64,000 nucleotides of DNA from Rossellomorea aquimaris (GCF_000935355.1 NZ_JXZC01000010.1:62001-126000); one strand, 5' to 3'; shown: positions 1-10,304, counted from the first letter of the stretch. Notes: generated by a model not told the origin, from the letters alone. A program made the numbers and translations.

Positions 1-379
1 GGGAGGAAGAAGAAGTACTGTCTTCTTCGAGATTCCCTAACTTTTCCGATCCTGATTGACTAAAAAGTTTCAGGTTTTCGGCTTTAGCTTTTATCGTATT
101 TGTATCTTTTTCTTCACTTTGAAATATCTTTTCTTTCAATTCGTTTAATCCGTTACTTGATACACCTTCAAACGTCAGGCTCTTTTGTTCTTCAGGAATT
201 TCTATCTTTTGATCAGTTGATGACTGATCATGGATGAGGTCACTATTCTTTTTGAATTTATTTTCCTGATAGTCGTTCGGGATTAAGTCATTTATGTCGG
301 TATTGGCAAGTATAGGATGGGAAAACATCATGATCATGCCGGCAACCAGAGCCAGTTGAACAAGTACTTTAACCCTCAT
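1..379 (-). CDS. essA: Type VII secretion protein EssA (partial, cut by window edge)
   Basis: About 126 codons are visible, reading in from position 379; the 3' end lies outside the window. The product begins MRVKVLVQLALVAGMIMM, a hydrophobic signal/anchor segment, followed by a charged, Ser/Gln/Lys-rich region without recognisable motifs. EssA (YueC in B. subtilis) is a small membrane protein of the T7SSb machine; family members carry a C-terminal TM segment, which would lie in the missing part. The start ATG at 377-379 overlaps the last 11 bases of esaA, typical of translational coupling inside the yuk/ess operon. The identification rests mainly on gene order directly after esaA and on the N-terminal hydrophobic segment, because EssA sequences diverge strongly. 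Confidence 0.75.
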   Translation of the reverse strand, partial: MRVKVLVQLALVAGMIMMFSHPILANTDINDLIPNDYQENKFKKNSDLIHDQSSTDQKIEIPEEQKSLTFEGVSSNGLNELKEKIFQSEEKDTNTIKAKAENLKLFSQSGSEKLGNLEEDSTSSSS

Positions 380-3365
380 ACGCTTCCGTTCCCTCATCAT
401 CGGTCGAATTAGAGCGTTTATCCAATAAAACCTGAGCAACAGTTAATGCAATAACAACTAAGCCTAATACAATGACCGCTTGATTGAATAAACTGTCTGA
501 CCCATATTGAATCGACATATACACGGTGGACATTGGATCCTTGAAATTAAAATTAGGCGTTGTTAATGCCAATAACGGTGTCACAAACAGGGCGATGATT
601 CCCACCGAAACAAACCATCCTAACAAACGATGTGTAACAAATGCGACCCGGATGAGTCCTGAACCCGCCAGTAAAAGGAGAATGGTGAAGATCGTCCACT
701 CAACCGAACGCGATTCCACCAATGGATAGATATCCAATCCATACAGACTGATGACAAATCCGACAATCAGGTTCAGCAGGAGGAAAATCACTCCTTGTAT
801 CCAGAGAGGAGCATTTTGGAAGTAATAACTTGTATATCCGATAAGCAAACTGGATAACAAGATAATAAACAATATAACCACCGGTGGAAGAGCACTTGCT
901 TTCTTTTCTTCCGGAACATCTCCTTTTACATTAAGGGGGTTCGTCAAGAAATCATAGACATATCCATTGGATTGTCCGTCAACGAACGCATTCCCCAGGA
1001 CGCTAAATACATCATCACGAATTAATTGAGTGGAAGCTACATTCGTTGCCCACTTATTATTCAGTGTATCTGCATCACTTTGAACATTCGATACATTCGA
1101 TTGAAGCTCGTTGGTATAGGATACGATTGTATTTTGGCTTTCACTCACAGTATCCAGGAAGGAATGGATCGACTTGATTTCACTTCCGATTTGCTTCTGG
1201 TTCCCTACTAAATCAGGGCCAGCCGCACCTGATGCAGGTGTTGGAGCTGTTTGCTCCGGCTGTTGTATTCGAGTCAATACATTTGTTGCTTCTTGATTAA
1301 TCGCATTCAGGCTCTCTGTAAGCTGTGATTGCTGGTCATCAAGGGTTTGATTGTATTCTGCCGCAAAGACGGTAAATGAGTCCTGGAGTGTGTTGAGAGC
1401 ATCCTCTGTATTCGGCAACCCTGCATTTAATTGTTCCCACTCCGCTTGTTCCGGCTGACTGACTTTCAGAATTTCATTTACCTCATTCTTGAGCTCTTCA
1501 TCTTGAAGGACGGCCGCTTTCACTCCATTCTCCGTCAACATACCGTTAAGGGTCGCTTCATATCGATCCAGGTAAGAGTAATATTGCAGAAGATCCATAA
1601 GCTTGTAGTTATTAATCCCGCGGTAAAAATAGCCGGATAAGGTGTTTCTTCTATTTTCGGATAAAGCAGCCGAGTTCAGGATGGAACTTTCTTTGCCCTC
1701 GATTTCGGCAACGATATTCGAAACATTATCTGAGAACATCTCTAATTGGTTGATCAGAGCTTCATTCGTCTCAGTCAATGTCTTAACCTGTTCTTTCAGC
1801 TCTTGATTTTCAGTGGTAAGGGTTTCAATCTGCTTGGTCAATTCATCGATTTTATCGATTAAAGTCTGATTATCTTCGAGAAGCCTTGATACTTCTCTCA
1901 ATAGCCTATCCACCTCAGCCTGAAGAGGGTTTTCCGAGCTATTATTTTTCCCTTGGAGCTGGGTTCGAACCTGTAGGATGCGATCATTGATCGTCGAAAT
2001 ACTTGTTACAGCTTCTGTTATAGCTTCAGGTGTTGGTTCTGTTAAATTAGTCAGCGTTTCTTTCAACGCATCGATTTCTGTTGAAATGGCCGTCAGTTCA
2101 TTTATTTCCGGATCCAAATTTGGTGGTGCCGGAGGAGGATCGCTAGGTTCCCCCGGTTCGTTCTCACCTTCCTGGGAGGAAATGACGACTTGTTGAGGGA
2201 CAGGATCCTCTCCTTCTTTTGGCTTCCCGGGAACCTCAGGGGGAGCAGGAGGATTGAAGATCTCCCCATCTCCTTCAGCCAGCTTATTATTAAGTTCGAA
2301 GATACTTCCTTGCAGGTTATTTAACGTTGTAGTGTCCTGTAATTGCTGATAGAAATTCAACACTCTCTCCTGGAAGGAATAGAAGTCTTCTACTTGTCTC
2401 CCGACTTCTTCGAACCTGCGCTGCTGCAGGTCAGTAAATACCTCTTGATTTGTATCCATATTGTTATTCAACTGAGTCAAACCTGCCGTTAAGGCTTCAC
2501 TTTGTTCCGAGAATAGTGATTTGGATTTTAAGTAGCGCGGCTGCTGGTTTTCAGTTGATTCATTGATCATCTGTACGGATTCAGCTTGAACATCGGCGAG
2601 TAATTGCTTTTGATTATCCTGATATTCTCTATACTGATTGACATATTCAACAAAACCGGAAAGGCTTTGTTCAAAGGATTCCAACGAGTTTTGCTGCTGC
2701 GGTGTCTGGCTATCGGCCTGCTGAATCGAGTTTTGCAGATTTGTTAGCATCGACGTCTGTTGCTGAATTTGGCCGGCCAGATCCTTTGAGCTGGGTTTGT
2801 AGAAAGATAACATCGTTTCCTGGAAAGCCTGCTCTTTTTGTAAAATTTCATCGAATTCTGCACGGATATTTTCCATGTCTGCTGATACGTAATTCCAATA
2901 AAGAGAGGACATCTTATGATTGACCCTTTTTGTGGCCTTTTCAATTTCCAGAAGGACCTTTTCCTTGTTTACTGCATTCAATTGAGCCTGGACTTTGTAA
3001 TTCAAATTTGTCTTTTCAGGTCTTTCTTCATCATACGTCATGACTTTATCAGAGAAGTCGGAAGGAATATATACAACGGCATCATATTTAGAGCTCTGAA
3101 GACCATTCTCTCCTGCACTTCTGCCTACGACCGTCCACTCAAAAGTCGATTGATCTTCAAGAATCGACGTCACGTCTCCTCCAAATGCCAAAGGCTCTCC
3201 ATCCACTTCTGTTCCCGCGTCTTCATTTACAATGGCAATGGCCTGAGTAGCGTTTTCTTTCACTTTCAGTGGATTTTCACCAACTGAACGGAAGAATAGA
3301 AGAGGAGTGGCAAGAATCATCATGACCGCTAATAAAAGTTTAACTAGGCTTACTTTCTCTGTCAT
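369..3365 (-). CDS. esaA: Type VII secretion membrane protein EsaA/YueB
   Basis: 998 aa polytopic membrane subunit of the T7SSb apparatus. It has one N-terminal TM segment (about residues 8-26), a very long extracytoplasmic region and about five TM segments after residue 815. The central part contains a proline-rich stretch (around 370-420) and a heptad-like coiled coil (about 480-560, with repeated ELTKQIETL-type units). EsaA is thought to form an arrow-like dimer reaching through the cell wall; B. subtilis YueB is the receptor for phage SPP1. The size is close to YueB. The start overlaps the 3' end of essC by four bases and the end overlaps essA, so all three genes are translationally coupled. 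The coiled coil and proline-rich region are exposed and are likely to vary between strains (inference). Confidence 0.93.
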   Translation of the reverse strand: MTEKVSLVKLLLAVMMILATPLLFFRSVGENPLKVKENATQAIAIVNEDAGTEVDGEPLAFGGDVTSILEDQSTFEWTVVGRSAGENGLQSSKYDAVVYIPSDFSDKVMTYDEERPEKTNLNYKVQAQLNAVNKEKVLLEIEKATKRVNHKMSSLYWNYVSADMENIRAEFDEILQKEQAFQETMLSFYKPSSKDLAGQIQQQTSMLTNLQNSIQQADSQTPQQQNSLESFEQSLSGFVEYVNQYREYQDNQKQLLADVQAESVQMINESTENQQPRYLKSKSLFSEQSEALTAGLTQLNNNMDTNQEVFTDLQQRRFEEVGRQVEDFYSFQERVLNFYQQLQDTTTLNNLQGSIFELNNKLAEGDGEIFNPPAPPEVPGKPKEGEDPVPQQVVISSQEGENEPGEPSDPPPAPPNLDPEINELTAISTEIDALKETLTNLTEPTPEAITEAVTSISTINDRILQVRTQLQGKNNSSENPLQAEVDRLLREVSRLLEDNQTLIDKIDELTKQIETLTTENQELKEQVKTLTETNEALINQLEMFSDNVSNIVAEIEGKESSILNSAALSENRRNTLSGYFYRGINNYKLMDLLQYYSYLDRYEATLNGMLTENGVKAAVLQDEELKNEVNEILKVSQPEQAEWEQLNAGLPNTEDALNTLQDSFTVFAAEYNQTLDDQQSQLTESLNAINQEATNVLTRIQQPEQTAPTPASGAAGPDLVGNQKQIGSEIKSIHSFLDTVSESQNTIVSYTNELQSNVSNVQSDADTLNNKWATNVASTQLIRDDVFSVLGNAFVDGQSNGYVYDFLTNPLNVKGDVPEEKKASALPPVVILFIILLSSLLIGYTSYYFQNAPLWIQGVIFLLLNLIVGFVISLYGLDIYPLVESRSVEWTIFTILLLLAGSGLIRVAFVTHRLLGWFVSVGIIALFVTPLLALTTPNFNFKDPMSTVYMSIQYGSDSLFNQAVIVLGLVVIALTVAQVLLDKRSNSTDDEGTEAYEG

Positions 3366-6300
3366 GCGTGTACTTTCCTTTCCGTTACCATAAGTGGTAT
3401 TTGAATTTTTGTTTCTTTTCCGTTTTCCACGTAATAGCCAAACCCTGGTTGGATTTCGGCTTCTCTTCGATCGTAGCTGAGCGTGAACAAGGTTTGTTCG
3501 GATTTCTTCATTAACACAAGAGCCTGTCGAATCTGTTTCATCTCAACTGTTAAAGCATCATAGCCCTTAGTTAATTCGCTGTTGTTTCCTGAAACAATCA
3601 CACAGAAGCCTAAATGGCTATAATTTTTCATACATTTAACGATTCTGTCTTGAAGCAGTGCATCCAGATTCTGCAGGAACCTGGCATATCCATCAACAAT
3701 GAGGAAGACGGGCGAGAAGGATGGAAGTGCACTCCCCTTTTGTATGGACAGGTTATATTGCTCTTCTCTTAAACTAAATAATTCTTCAACACGGTTTAGC
3801 CACATTGTGATATGTTCTTTGTTTTCCATATAGACCACTTTTTCTTCTTTCATCAAGTGGGATAATCCCCTGTCGATGGAATCGAATATCGCTATATGTT
3901 CACTATCCTGCAATAACGCAGTATTGGTTAAGACCTTCAGGACGTTCGTTTTTCCTTTTTGAGCCTGCCCCAAAACCATGCAATGTTTCGTCTTCTTGAA
4001 GTTTACATACACTGGCTTAACCATTTCTTCGTCTAAGCCCACCGGCAGCAGTCCTTCTTTTCTTCCTGAATCTGTATACTGGGTGAAATTGACCATCGTC
4101 AACTCTGTCGGAAGCATAGGCACCGGATGAGGTGACCTTGATCCCTTATACTTTTCTTTCAATAACAGAATTTCTTCTTTTAGAAGGTTCAACTGCTCAT
4201 AATCGTCCTTCCCTTCGGTTGGAAGGAATACTTGAGAAAAGAAAGCTGTATCCTTCTTAACAATCGCTCTACCTGGAATGGCTTCCGGGGTAAAAGGCAA
4301 TCGCCCTAGCATCGTGTATGCCTCTGAGCTATCCATCAAATAGTGGACGATTTTTGTTTTAAGGTTATTCATTAAAGATTGTCGGACAGAATTGACGCGG
4401 GTGGCTGTAAAATACATGTACACTCCCAATGACTGTCCGTCCCTTGCAAACTGATTAATTTCCATTTCAAGTTCTTGCATCTCTTCTTTAACCAGATCAA
4501 AATTGTCGATGGTTACAAAAAGAAGCGGAAGTTTATCTTCACTGATCGTGTTATACATCTTTATTGAACTTACTTCTTTCTTTTGGAAAAGCTGTTTTCT
4601 GCGAGCTAATTCATCATCCAAAATACCAATGAATTTCTCAATCTTTCTTTCTTCATCGATGAGGAAATAGTCAGCAGTGTGCGGCAGCTGCTTTAAAGGC
4701 AGTAAGCCACCGTTTCCAAAGTCCAGAAGATAATAATGAACTTCTTCTGGTGTATACTGAGCGGCCATCCCCATCAATAAGGTAATAAGCGTTTGGGTCT
4801 TCCCATATCCTGAAGAACCAAAGACGCCTACATTCCCGTCCTCAATCACCTCGTAATGGTAAGGGGTCTGGCTCTGTTTCTCAGGTTCATCAATCATGGA
4901 AAGTAAGATCTTATTCTCCTCTCTCTGGGCAAATGATGTACGGTACATACGATTTGGCAGAGGAGGGAGCCATGGACTGGAAAGCTTCTTCACATTCATT
5001 TGTTCCTGTAATGCTTCAATTCGATCGACAACAGCGTCAATTTCACTGATCAATTCCTTCTGATTGCTTGGATTAGTCGATACTTCCGATAAAGGAATCA
5101 ATCCTAAATCCGTGACAATCGCCACTTCATCCTCTGATTCAAAGGTTTCCTCCTGATATGGAGCTCCACTCCAGGCTGATTGAAACAGGTCATATACCTC
5201 ATTATTCCCCACCTGTAAATAGCCTCTTCCTGTGACAGTCAACGAGGCTGCATCACCATTCTTAAGGATTTCACGGCTGTCCTCCGTATTCTGAACTTTC
5301 AGGGCGACGCGGAAACGGGCATTACTCCATATCTGATTATCAATGACTCCTCCAGGCTTCTGAGTTGCCAGGATAAGATGAACCCCAAGGCTCCGGCCAA
5401 TACGGGCTGCACTTACAAGCTCTTTAATGAATTCGGGTTCTTCACTCTTAAGTTCAGCAAACTCATCTGATATCAAAAATAAATGTGGGAGAGGCTCTTC
5501 CGTTTTGCCTTGCTTGTAAAGGCGTGTGTAGTCGTTAATATGATTCACTTCGTAACGATCGAATAAGCGCTGTCTACGCTTCAACTCACTCTTGATGGAA
5601 GCAAGGGCTCTCGTACTGAAGTTCTTGCTTCCTTCAATATTCGTTATCGTCCCTAATAAATGTGGGATATTCTTAAATGGCTGAGCCATCCCTCCACCCT
5701 TGTAATCGATTAATAGGAAGGCTACTTCGTGTGGATGGAAATGAACCGCCAATGAAAGAATATATGTTTGTAAAAATTCACTTTTACCCGAACCGGTTGT
5801 TCCGGCAAGCAATCCATGAGGTCCATGAGCCTTTTCATGCAAATTCAGTTCGACGATGTCTTCCTTTCCTTTCAAACCAACGGGAACAGCTAACGATTTA
5901 GCGGATTCCCTGGATAGCCAGTTCTCTTGAATGGGAAGCTGATCAACATCCCTTACTCGAAGCATGTCCAGAAAGGAAACACTTGAAGGGATGGAGTTTG
6001 TCATACCGATTTGATGATTAAGCGTCTTCAAGGTCCTTGCATACTGCTCATTGCCTTCATGGTAGTATTCATCGATTTCGAATGGAATCTTAACCGCTTT
6101 TTTATTCTGAATCAGAATGTCCCCTTGCTTGTCATTGATATAACGGACGAGGGTATGAATATTATCAGACAAACTCTCTTTCGCTTCTGCCGCGAAAATA
6201 ACGGACATTCCCAAGTGAGAATACTCACCTTCAAGGTATTGCAGGATCACATGGTCGGAAATTAACTGATGGTTTGTAATGATAAAAACGTAATGTGGTG

Positions 6301-7828
6301 AAAAACGAACTTTATCTGAACCCTCTTCAATATCTCTTTCACGAAGGACCTCGTATATGGAAGAAAGGATTTGATCCCTGGTTTTCTCGTTATAAATGAA
6401 CCCTTTCGCAAATGACTGAGGTAATTGAAAGTGTGGCAGCCACTTCATCCACTCCCAGTCTTCATACTCTTCCTCATGAAAAATATAGACAAATCGCACA
6501 TCATGGTAACTATGAAAGAAAGCCAATTGCCCGATTAGCTGGTGAATTTCATTTTTATAGACGGATTCCTTACCGATCAGACCAATTGCCCCTTTATGAA
6601 GGTCAGCTGTTACAGGTAATTGATCAATCTCACGATAAACCATTTCTAACTTCTGGGACTCCTCTAATAACTCATCCATTTCCCGGTTTGACATATCGGA
6701 TGAATTCACTGAAATCCTATAGCTCGCAGGTACTTTCCCACTTCCTAATCTAAACTGAAGGAAGTCCGGACTTTCAAGAGTCCTTTCCCAAAGACGATCG
6801 GATAGCTGCTCTGTAAGATACTTCATTCTTTCATAAGAAGGAAAGTGAAATTGCAGAACGTCTGCCTGTTTCTCGGCAAGCTCCTGGAGTTCTTTTCTCT
6901 TACTCTCTAAATAATGAGTGTAGATACGCTTCCTTCGTTCCTTGGATTTCTTTCTATTGCTCTTATCTTTAAAGAACTGAACGGTGGATGTTACTAATGT
7001 AGTGGTAAACATCACCATTGAGATAATAATGAAAATTCCACGTGGAATGACGAGTGCTACTATGGCCATGACGATTAACATCATCAATGGTGGAAGAATG
7101 ATCAACCACAGACTGCGGTTTGTATCGCTCGATTCCTGACTGGGAAAAGACAATTGAACCTTTTCATCAGGAAGATCATAAATCATTCGTGGCGTTCTAC
7201 GATAATTCGGGTATTTCTTCTGCATTTCTGAGGTAGGCCGTGTAGATTCCATTAATGCAGTTTGATAGTCGTCGATACTATGTATCTCGATTAAATCATC
7301 TTCTAATAGGGTAATAGTTAAAAAAGGAGAAAATACAATGTCTCCAACCTTAAGCTTTTGTTTCCCTTTGACCAGGTGTCCATTCAGATAAAGAAGAGAG
7401 GAGGCATTCCCATCCATCACCCAGTCATCATCGCCATTTTTATACCAATGGCAAGTTTGGATGGTATCCTTCCCTTTATAATGGATGGTTGCATCTGATT
7501 GTTCAGTCGATATACAGATTTCTTCTTTATGACCGACATAATAGATGGTAGACTTTGTCGGGAATGGCGTAATCACCATGTGTATTTCCTTATCACCGGC
7601 GAGCAGTGATACTTTGCGGCCAGGTTCAAGAATCCTTGCCTCTTTCCCGTCCTGATGAATTCTGAAAGCATCGGCGGAATGCTCTACCAGAATGGACTTA
7701 GCAGACGGAGGCAACGACAAAATCGTGATCGTATCTTCCAATCGTGGACCTACAGTTATTTTTTTATTTTCATCCTCAATCATCATCGACTGATAGTAGT
7801 GGTCGTGAAAAATCCATAGGGCATACAT
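3362..7828 (-). CDS. essC: Type VII secretion FtsK/SpoIIIE ATPase EssC (YukBA)
   Basis: 1488 aa motor ATPase that powers T7SSb export and recognises substrates. The N-terminal ~190 residues match two FHA-like domains, and two closely spaced TM segments follow at about 240-290. Three FtsK-type ATPase domains follow. The P-loop of D1 is GTTGSGKSE (near residue 675) and that of D2 is GSSGYGKTQ (near 1003). The third, GQAQKGKTN (near 1286), is the degenerate kind usual for D3. The D1 Walker B appears as FLLIDYKGGG. The length agrees with B. subtilis YukBA (about 1495 aa). The C-terminus is the part of EssC that varies with effector repertoire in staphylococci. The gene overlaps esaA and lies 27 bp after essB. 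Confidence 0.96.
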   Translation of the reverse strand: MYALWIFHDHYYQSMMIEDENKKITVGPRLEDTITILSLPPSAKSILVEHSADAFRIHQDGKEARILEPGRKVSLLAGDKEIHMVITPFPTKSTIYYVGHKEEICISTEQSDATIHYKGKDTIQTCHWYKNGDDDWVMDGNASSLLYLNGHLVKGKQKLKVGDIVFSPFLTITLLEDDLIEIHSIDDYQTALMESTRPTSEMQKKYPNYRRTPRMIYDLPDEKVQLSFPSQESSDTNRSLWLIILPPLMMLIVMAIVALVIPRGIFIIISMVMFTTTLVTSTVQFFKDKSNRKKSKERRKRIYTHYLESKRKELQELAEKQADVLQFHFPSYERMKYLTEQLSDRLWERTLESPDFLQFRLGSGKVPASYRISVNSSDMSNREMDELLEESQKLEMVYREIDQLPVTADLHKGAIGLIGKESVYKNEIHQLIGQLAFFHSYHDVRFVYIFHEEEYEDWEWMKWLPHFQLPQSFAKGFIYNEKTRDQILSSIYEVLRERDIEEGSDKVRFSPHYVFIITNHQLISDHVILQYLEGEYSHLGMSVIFAAEAKESLSDNIHTLVRYINDKQGDILIQNKKAVKIPFEIDEYYHEGNEQYARTLKTLNHQIGMTNSIPSSVSFLDMLRVRDVDQLPIQENWLSRESAKSLAVPVGLKGKEDIVELNLHEKAHGPHGLLAGTTGSGKSEFLQTYILSLAVHFHPHEVAFLLIDYKGGGMAQPFKNIPHLLGTITNIEGSKNFSTRALASIKSELKRRQRLFDRYEVNHINDYTRLYKQGKTEEPLPHLFLISDEFAELKSEEPEFIKELVSAARIGRSLGVHLILATQKPGGVIDNQIWSNARFRVALKVQNTEDSREILKNGDAASLTVTGRGYLQVGNNEVYDLFQSAWSGAPYQEETFESEDEVAIVTDLGLIPLSEVSTNPSNQKELISEIDAVVDRIEALQEQMNVKKLSSPWLPPLPNRMYRTSFAQREENKILLSMIDEPEKQSQTPYHYEVIEDGNVGVFGSSGYGKTQTLITLLMGMAAQYTPEEVHYYLLDFGNGGLLPLKQLPHTADYFLIDEERKIEKFIGILDDELARRKQLFQKKEVSSIKMYNTISEDKLPLLFVTIDNFDLVKEEMQELEMEINQFARDGQSLGVYMYFTATRVNSVRQSLMNNLKTKIVHYLMDSSEAYTMLGRLPFTPEAIPGRAIVKKDTAFFSQVFLPTEGKDDYEQLNLLKEEILLLKEKYKGSRSPHPVPMLPTELTMVNFTQYTDSGRKEGLLPVGLDEEMVKPVYVNFKKTKHCMVLGQAQKGKTNVLKVLTNTALLQDSEHIAIFDSIDRGLSHLMKEEKVVYMENKEHITMWLNRVEELFSLREEQYNLSIQKGSALPSFSPVFLIVDGYARFLQNLDALLQDRIVKCMKNYSHLGFCVIVSGNNSELTKGYDALTVEMKQIRQALVLMKKSEQTLFTLSYDRREAEIQPGFGYYVENGKETKIQIPLMVTERKVHA

Positions 7829-7855
7829 ATGCTCACCCCCCAGTTAGTTTGTTAG

Positions 7856-9157
7856 TCAGGATTCTTTTTTATCATCAGCTTCAGCTGGAGGTGTGGAATT
7901 CTCTCCATCATTAGCCGCCGGTTTCTGTTCAGGTGTCTTTTTCTCTTCAGTCTGTTGCGGTTCTTCCGTCGTTTCTGCCGGCTGTGATTGCTGCTCTTCT
8001 TCCAGAGCCTTCATTTCTTCTTCGTATTCGGCTATTTCACTTTCGATCTCATCTAATTCCTGCTGTCTTTCCTCGCTATCAAGATCTCCGTCAGCCTTGA
8101 CCTGCTCGCGGTACTTAAGAAGCCCAAACAGAATTAAATCCCTGTCCTCCAAGAACCTTGCTGTTTCCAATGCTTCCTTAGCCTTTCCTCTTCCGATATT
8201 AATCCAGTACTCATAATAAAGAGGGTCTGATTGAAGAGAGACGGTGTTGCGTACATTCTCTTTTTGGTCTTCCGTTAATGATTCGTTAATAATATAGGAG
8301 AGTGCGAGTTGATATTGAGTGACCTTCGGGATTTCATCGATCTCATAAGGCTGAAGTTCTGTTACCACATCACTATACTTATTAAGAAGGAAACTCTCTT
8401 GGGCCGCTACAACCCTTTCCTGCTTTGGAAACATAAAGAAAAGAGAATAAATAGAATATATAAGTGCTGGTATCAAGAGTAATGACACTCCCAGCAGTAC
8501 ATACCGGTTTAGTTTCCACTTTTTCTTACTGACAGTCATGAGGAGGGAATCGGATTTTTTGGCTTCTTTTATAGAGCGGTTTAACACTTCTCCGACATCT
8601 TCAATGCTTTCGGCTTCTAAGATATCTTTAGTCATTGGCGACAATTTTAACGTCTCACTGAACTTAATGTAATCATCAAACGAATATTGGCGATCCACAA
8701 TAGCTGCGACCATGGCTTTTGTCTGCTTTAACAACAGATCCGCATCTTTTTCGTATGGTGGCAGGCTCTCCTTTACACCATAATGGATGAAGTGTGGAGT
8801 CAGTCCTTGGTCAAACACAATATTGTCCGGGCAAATAATGAGATGCAGGCGTGACAAGGTATGATTTCGTACATTTTGTACCAGTTGATAGGCAGACATC
8901 AACCGTTCCTTCTCATTCGCCTTTAATTGGGGATAAAAAGAGAAGGAGTCAGGTATGGTATTCACAATGCGTAATTCATCATTTTCCATCGTGATTTCTT
9001 TTTGTATGGCCGGGTTAATGTTCTTCAGAAAGTGAATTTCCGCTATTTCGTCCAACTTGATCTTTTCTTTTTGAAAAATCAAAGTCATTCTATTTTCTTT
9101 TCTATGTACAACGGCTTCCAGCTTTTCTTGTAGGTATGATCCACTCTTTTGTGACAT
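7856..9157 (-). CDS. essB: Type VII secretion protein EssB (YukC)
   Basis: 433 aa bitopic membrane protein. The N-terminal ~210 residues form a cytosolic pseudokinase-like domain. One TM segment is visible at about 217-240 (VLLGVSLLLIPALIYSIYSLF), followed by an extracytoplasmic helical domain. The tail from about 375 is Glu/Gln/Pro-rich low complexity and probably disordered. EssB is essential for T7SSb secretion and bridges EssC and the other membrane parts. It lies 14 bp downstream of esaB and 27 bp upstream of essC in the same operon. The predicted start follows a GGAG-type ribosome site. Confidence 0.94.
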   Translation of the reverse strand: MSQKSGSYLQEKLEAVVHRKENRMTLIFQKEKIKLDEIAEIHFLKNINPAIQKEITMENDELRIVNTIPDSFSFYPQLKANEKERLMSAYQLVQNVRNHTLSRLHLIICPDNIVFDQGLTPHFIHYGVKESLPPYEKDADLLLKQTKAMVAAIVDRQYSFDDYIKFSETLKLSPMTKDILEAESIEDVGEVLNRSIKEAKKSDSLLMTVSKKKWKLNRYVLLGVSLLLIPALIYSIYSLFFMFPKQERVVAAQESFLLNKYSDVVTELQPYEIDEIPKVTQYQLALSYIINESLTEDQKENVRNTVSLQSDPLYYEYWINIGRGKAKEALETARFLEDRDLILFGLLKYREQVKADGDLDSEERQQELDEIESEIAEYEEEMKALEEEQQSQPAETTEEPQQTEEKKTPEQKPAANDGENSTPPAEADDKKES

Positions 9158-9171
9158 TCTATTGGTCTCCT

Positions 9172-9411
9172 TTATAAAATTTCAATTCGATCTCCAGAAT
9201 GAATTCCTGCATCTATCAACCGTGTGTGACCTGGAATCACTTGTCTTTTATTCACAATCCGAATCCAATAGCCTTCCCTCGGCTCAGCTGTAAGCTTCTG
9301 AGATTGCCACACAAGATCAATCAGTTTTTTTACAGTATGATAGTTTGATAACCTAAGATCAAAGCACTTCTCATCATATCGCTCTAAATCAATGGTGATT
9401 TCAATATACAT
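9172..9411 (-). CDS. esaB: Type VII secretion ubiquitin-like protein EsaB (YukD)
   Basis: 79 aa cytosolic protein of the YukD ubiquitin-like fold family (MYIEITIDLERYDEKCFDLR at the start; a hydrophobic/charged alternation typical of a beta-grasp). YukD/EsaB is a soluble component that regulates or assists T7SSb assembly and lacks the C-terminal Gly-Gly of ubiquitin; none is present here, where the protein ends DRIEIL. It is encoded between esxA and essB, the standard position. The 79-bp gap to esxA holds no clear terminator, so read-through from the esxA promoter is expected. Confidence 0.93.
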   Translation of the reverse strand: MYIEITIDLERYDEKCFDLRLSNYHTVKKLIDLVWQSQKLTAEPREGYWIRIVNKRQVIPGHTRLIDAGIHSGDRIEIL

Positions 9412-9490
9412 TGTCAGGGTTCACCTCATAAGGAAGGAGCGCCACATAATGATAAGCGCTCCTTCAAGTTTAAAATGGACGGGGATAAAC

Positions 9491-9784
9491 TTATCCACGA
9501 ATTTGATTGGCAATTTGGGCATCTGCATCTTCAAGAGACTTAGCCGTGCTAGTCAATTGAACTGAAATGTCTTCAAGCAGCTGCTGCATTTGCAGGAATG
9601 AAGGACGCAGTGTTTGATATTGCTCAGCAAACGCACGGCTTGATTCCCCTTCCCACATACCTTCCAATTCTGAAATCATATTATCCAGGCGTGAGATTTG
9701 TTCTCCTACCTGGCTGCTTTCGCCAGTGTAACGGTTAGACATACTAATCAATTCAGCTGGGGTAACACGAATAATTCCTGACAT
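9491..9784 (-). CDS. esxA: WXG100 secreted protein EsxA (YukE)
   Basis: 97 aa WXG100 protein, the small helical-hairpin substrate and partner of the T7SSb. The hairpin turn carries the W-x-G signature in LEGMWEGESSRAF (Trp near residue 43). Both flanking helices are amphipathic and Gln/Leu-rich. It is the first gene of the operon, usual for yukE, and is preceded by a GGGAGAGG ribosome site about 6 nt from the ATG. WXG100 proteins normally dimerise, are exported in folded form and help activate EssC. The terminal residues lack a clear YxxxD/E, so the export signal may be shared with a partner (inference). Confidence 0.96.
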   Translation of the reverse strand: MSGIIRVTPAELISMSNRYTGESSQVGEQISRLDNMISELEGMWEGESSRAFAEQYQTLRPSFLQMQQLLEDISVQLTSTAKSLEDADAQIANQIRG

Positions 9785-10304
9785 GTAATTCCTCTCCCTT
9801 AAATGAAATTATTGGTGGTAATCATCTATATCAAATCAGAGTACCCAAATAAGAAACAAACCTATGACATTATGTAACTCTTTAATTGAAAGTATAAAGG
9901 TTTTCCTTTTATACAAACGTCTACATACTTCCAATATCATACTATTATAAACATACATATAAACACAATTTTTACCGAGAAAAGGAAACTTTATAACTAC
10001 AGGAATAATCATTTTCAGGTCATTGGATTCATTCTCCGCTTTCACTTTTTAGGGAAATAGTACGAATGAGAAAGCCGAAGTCAGTCCATTTAAAGTAGAA
10101 TCCCGTTACTAAAAACAGATATTAGTTACAAGTACTTACTATATATCCTTATTTTTACTTTTATAAACCATTTTTAATAATGATTGGATGATAATGTCAT
10201 GTTATGAAAGGTGCATTTGTTCATTCAAAGAAACTTACTCCTGTTATACAGGAATAAGTTTCTTTGAATGATACTACAATAATATCTGTCCATTATTTCA
10301 TTTT
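9785..10304. other. Intergenic region, yuk operon promoter side
   Basis: About 520 bp of A+T-rich DNA between esxA and the lipoprotein gene. It must contain the promoter of the leftward yuk/ess operon, but no convincing -35/-10 pair stands out. A 69-codon open frame at 9836-10045 has no ribosome site and an unnatural composition. The only clear structure is the long inverted repeat at 10222-10270. Confidence 0.5.
10222..10270. repeat. Long 21-bp inverted repeat (hairpin)
   Basis: The arms CATTCAAAGAAACTTACTCC and AGGAATAAGTTTCTTTGAATG are complementary over about 21 bp with one G-U-type mismatch and a short loop. It starts 35 bp after the stop codon of the minus-strand lipoprotein gene, so it may end that transcript. 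However, no T-run follows on either strand. Confidence 0.6.

Noticed and set aside
9487..9496. TTATCCACG resembling a DnaA box at the end of esxA
   Set aside because: Single one-mismatch site within coding sequence, no cluster.
9836..10045. 69-codon minus-strand open frame
   Set aside because: No ribosome site, unusual composition, lies in an A+T-rich promoter region.
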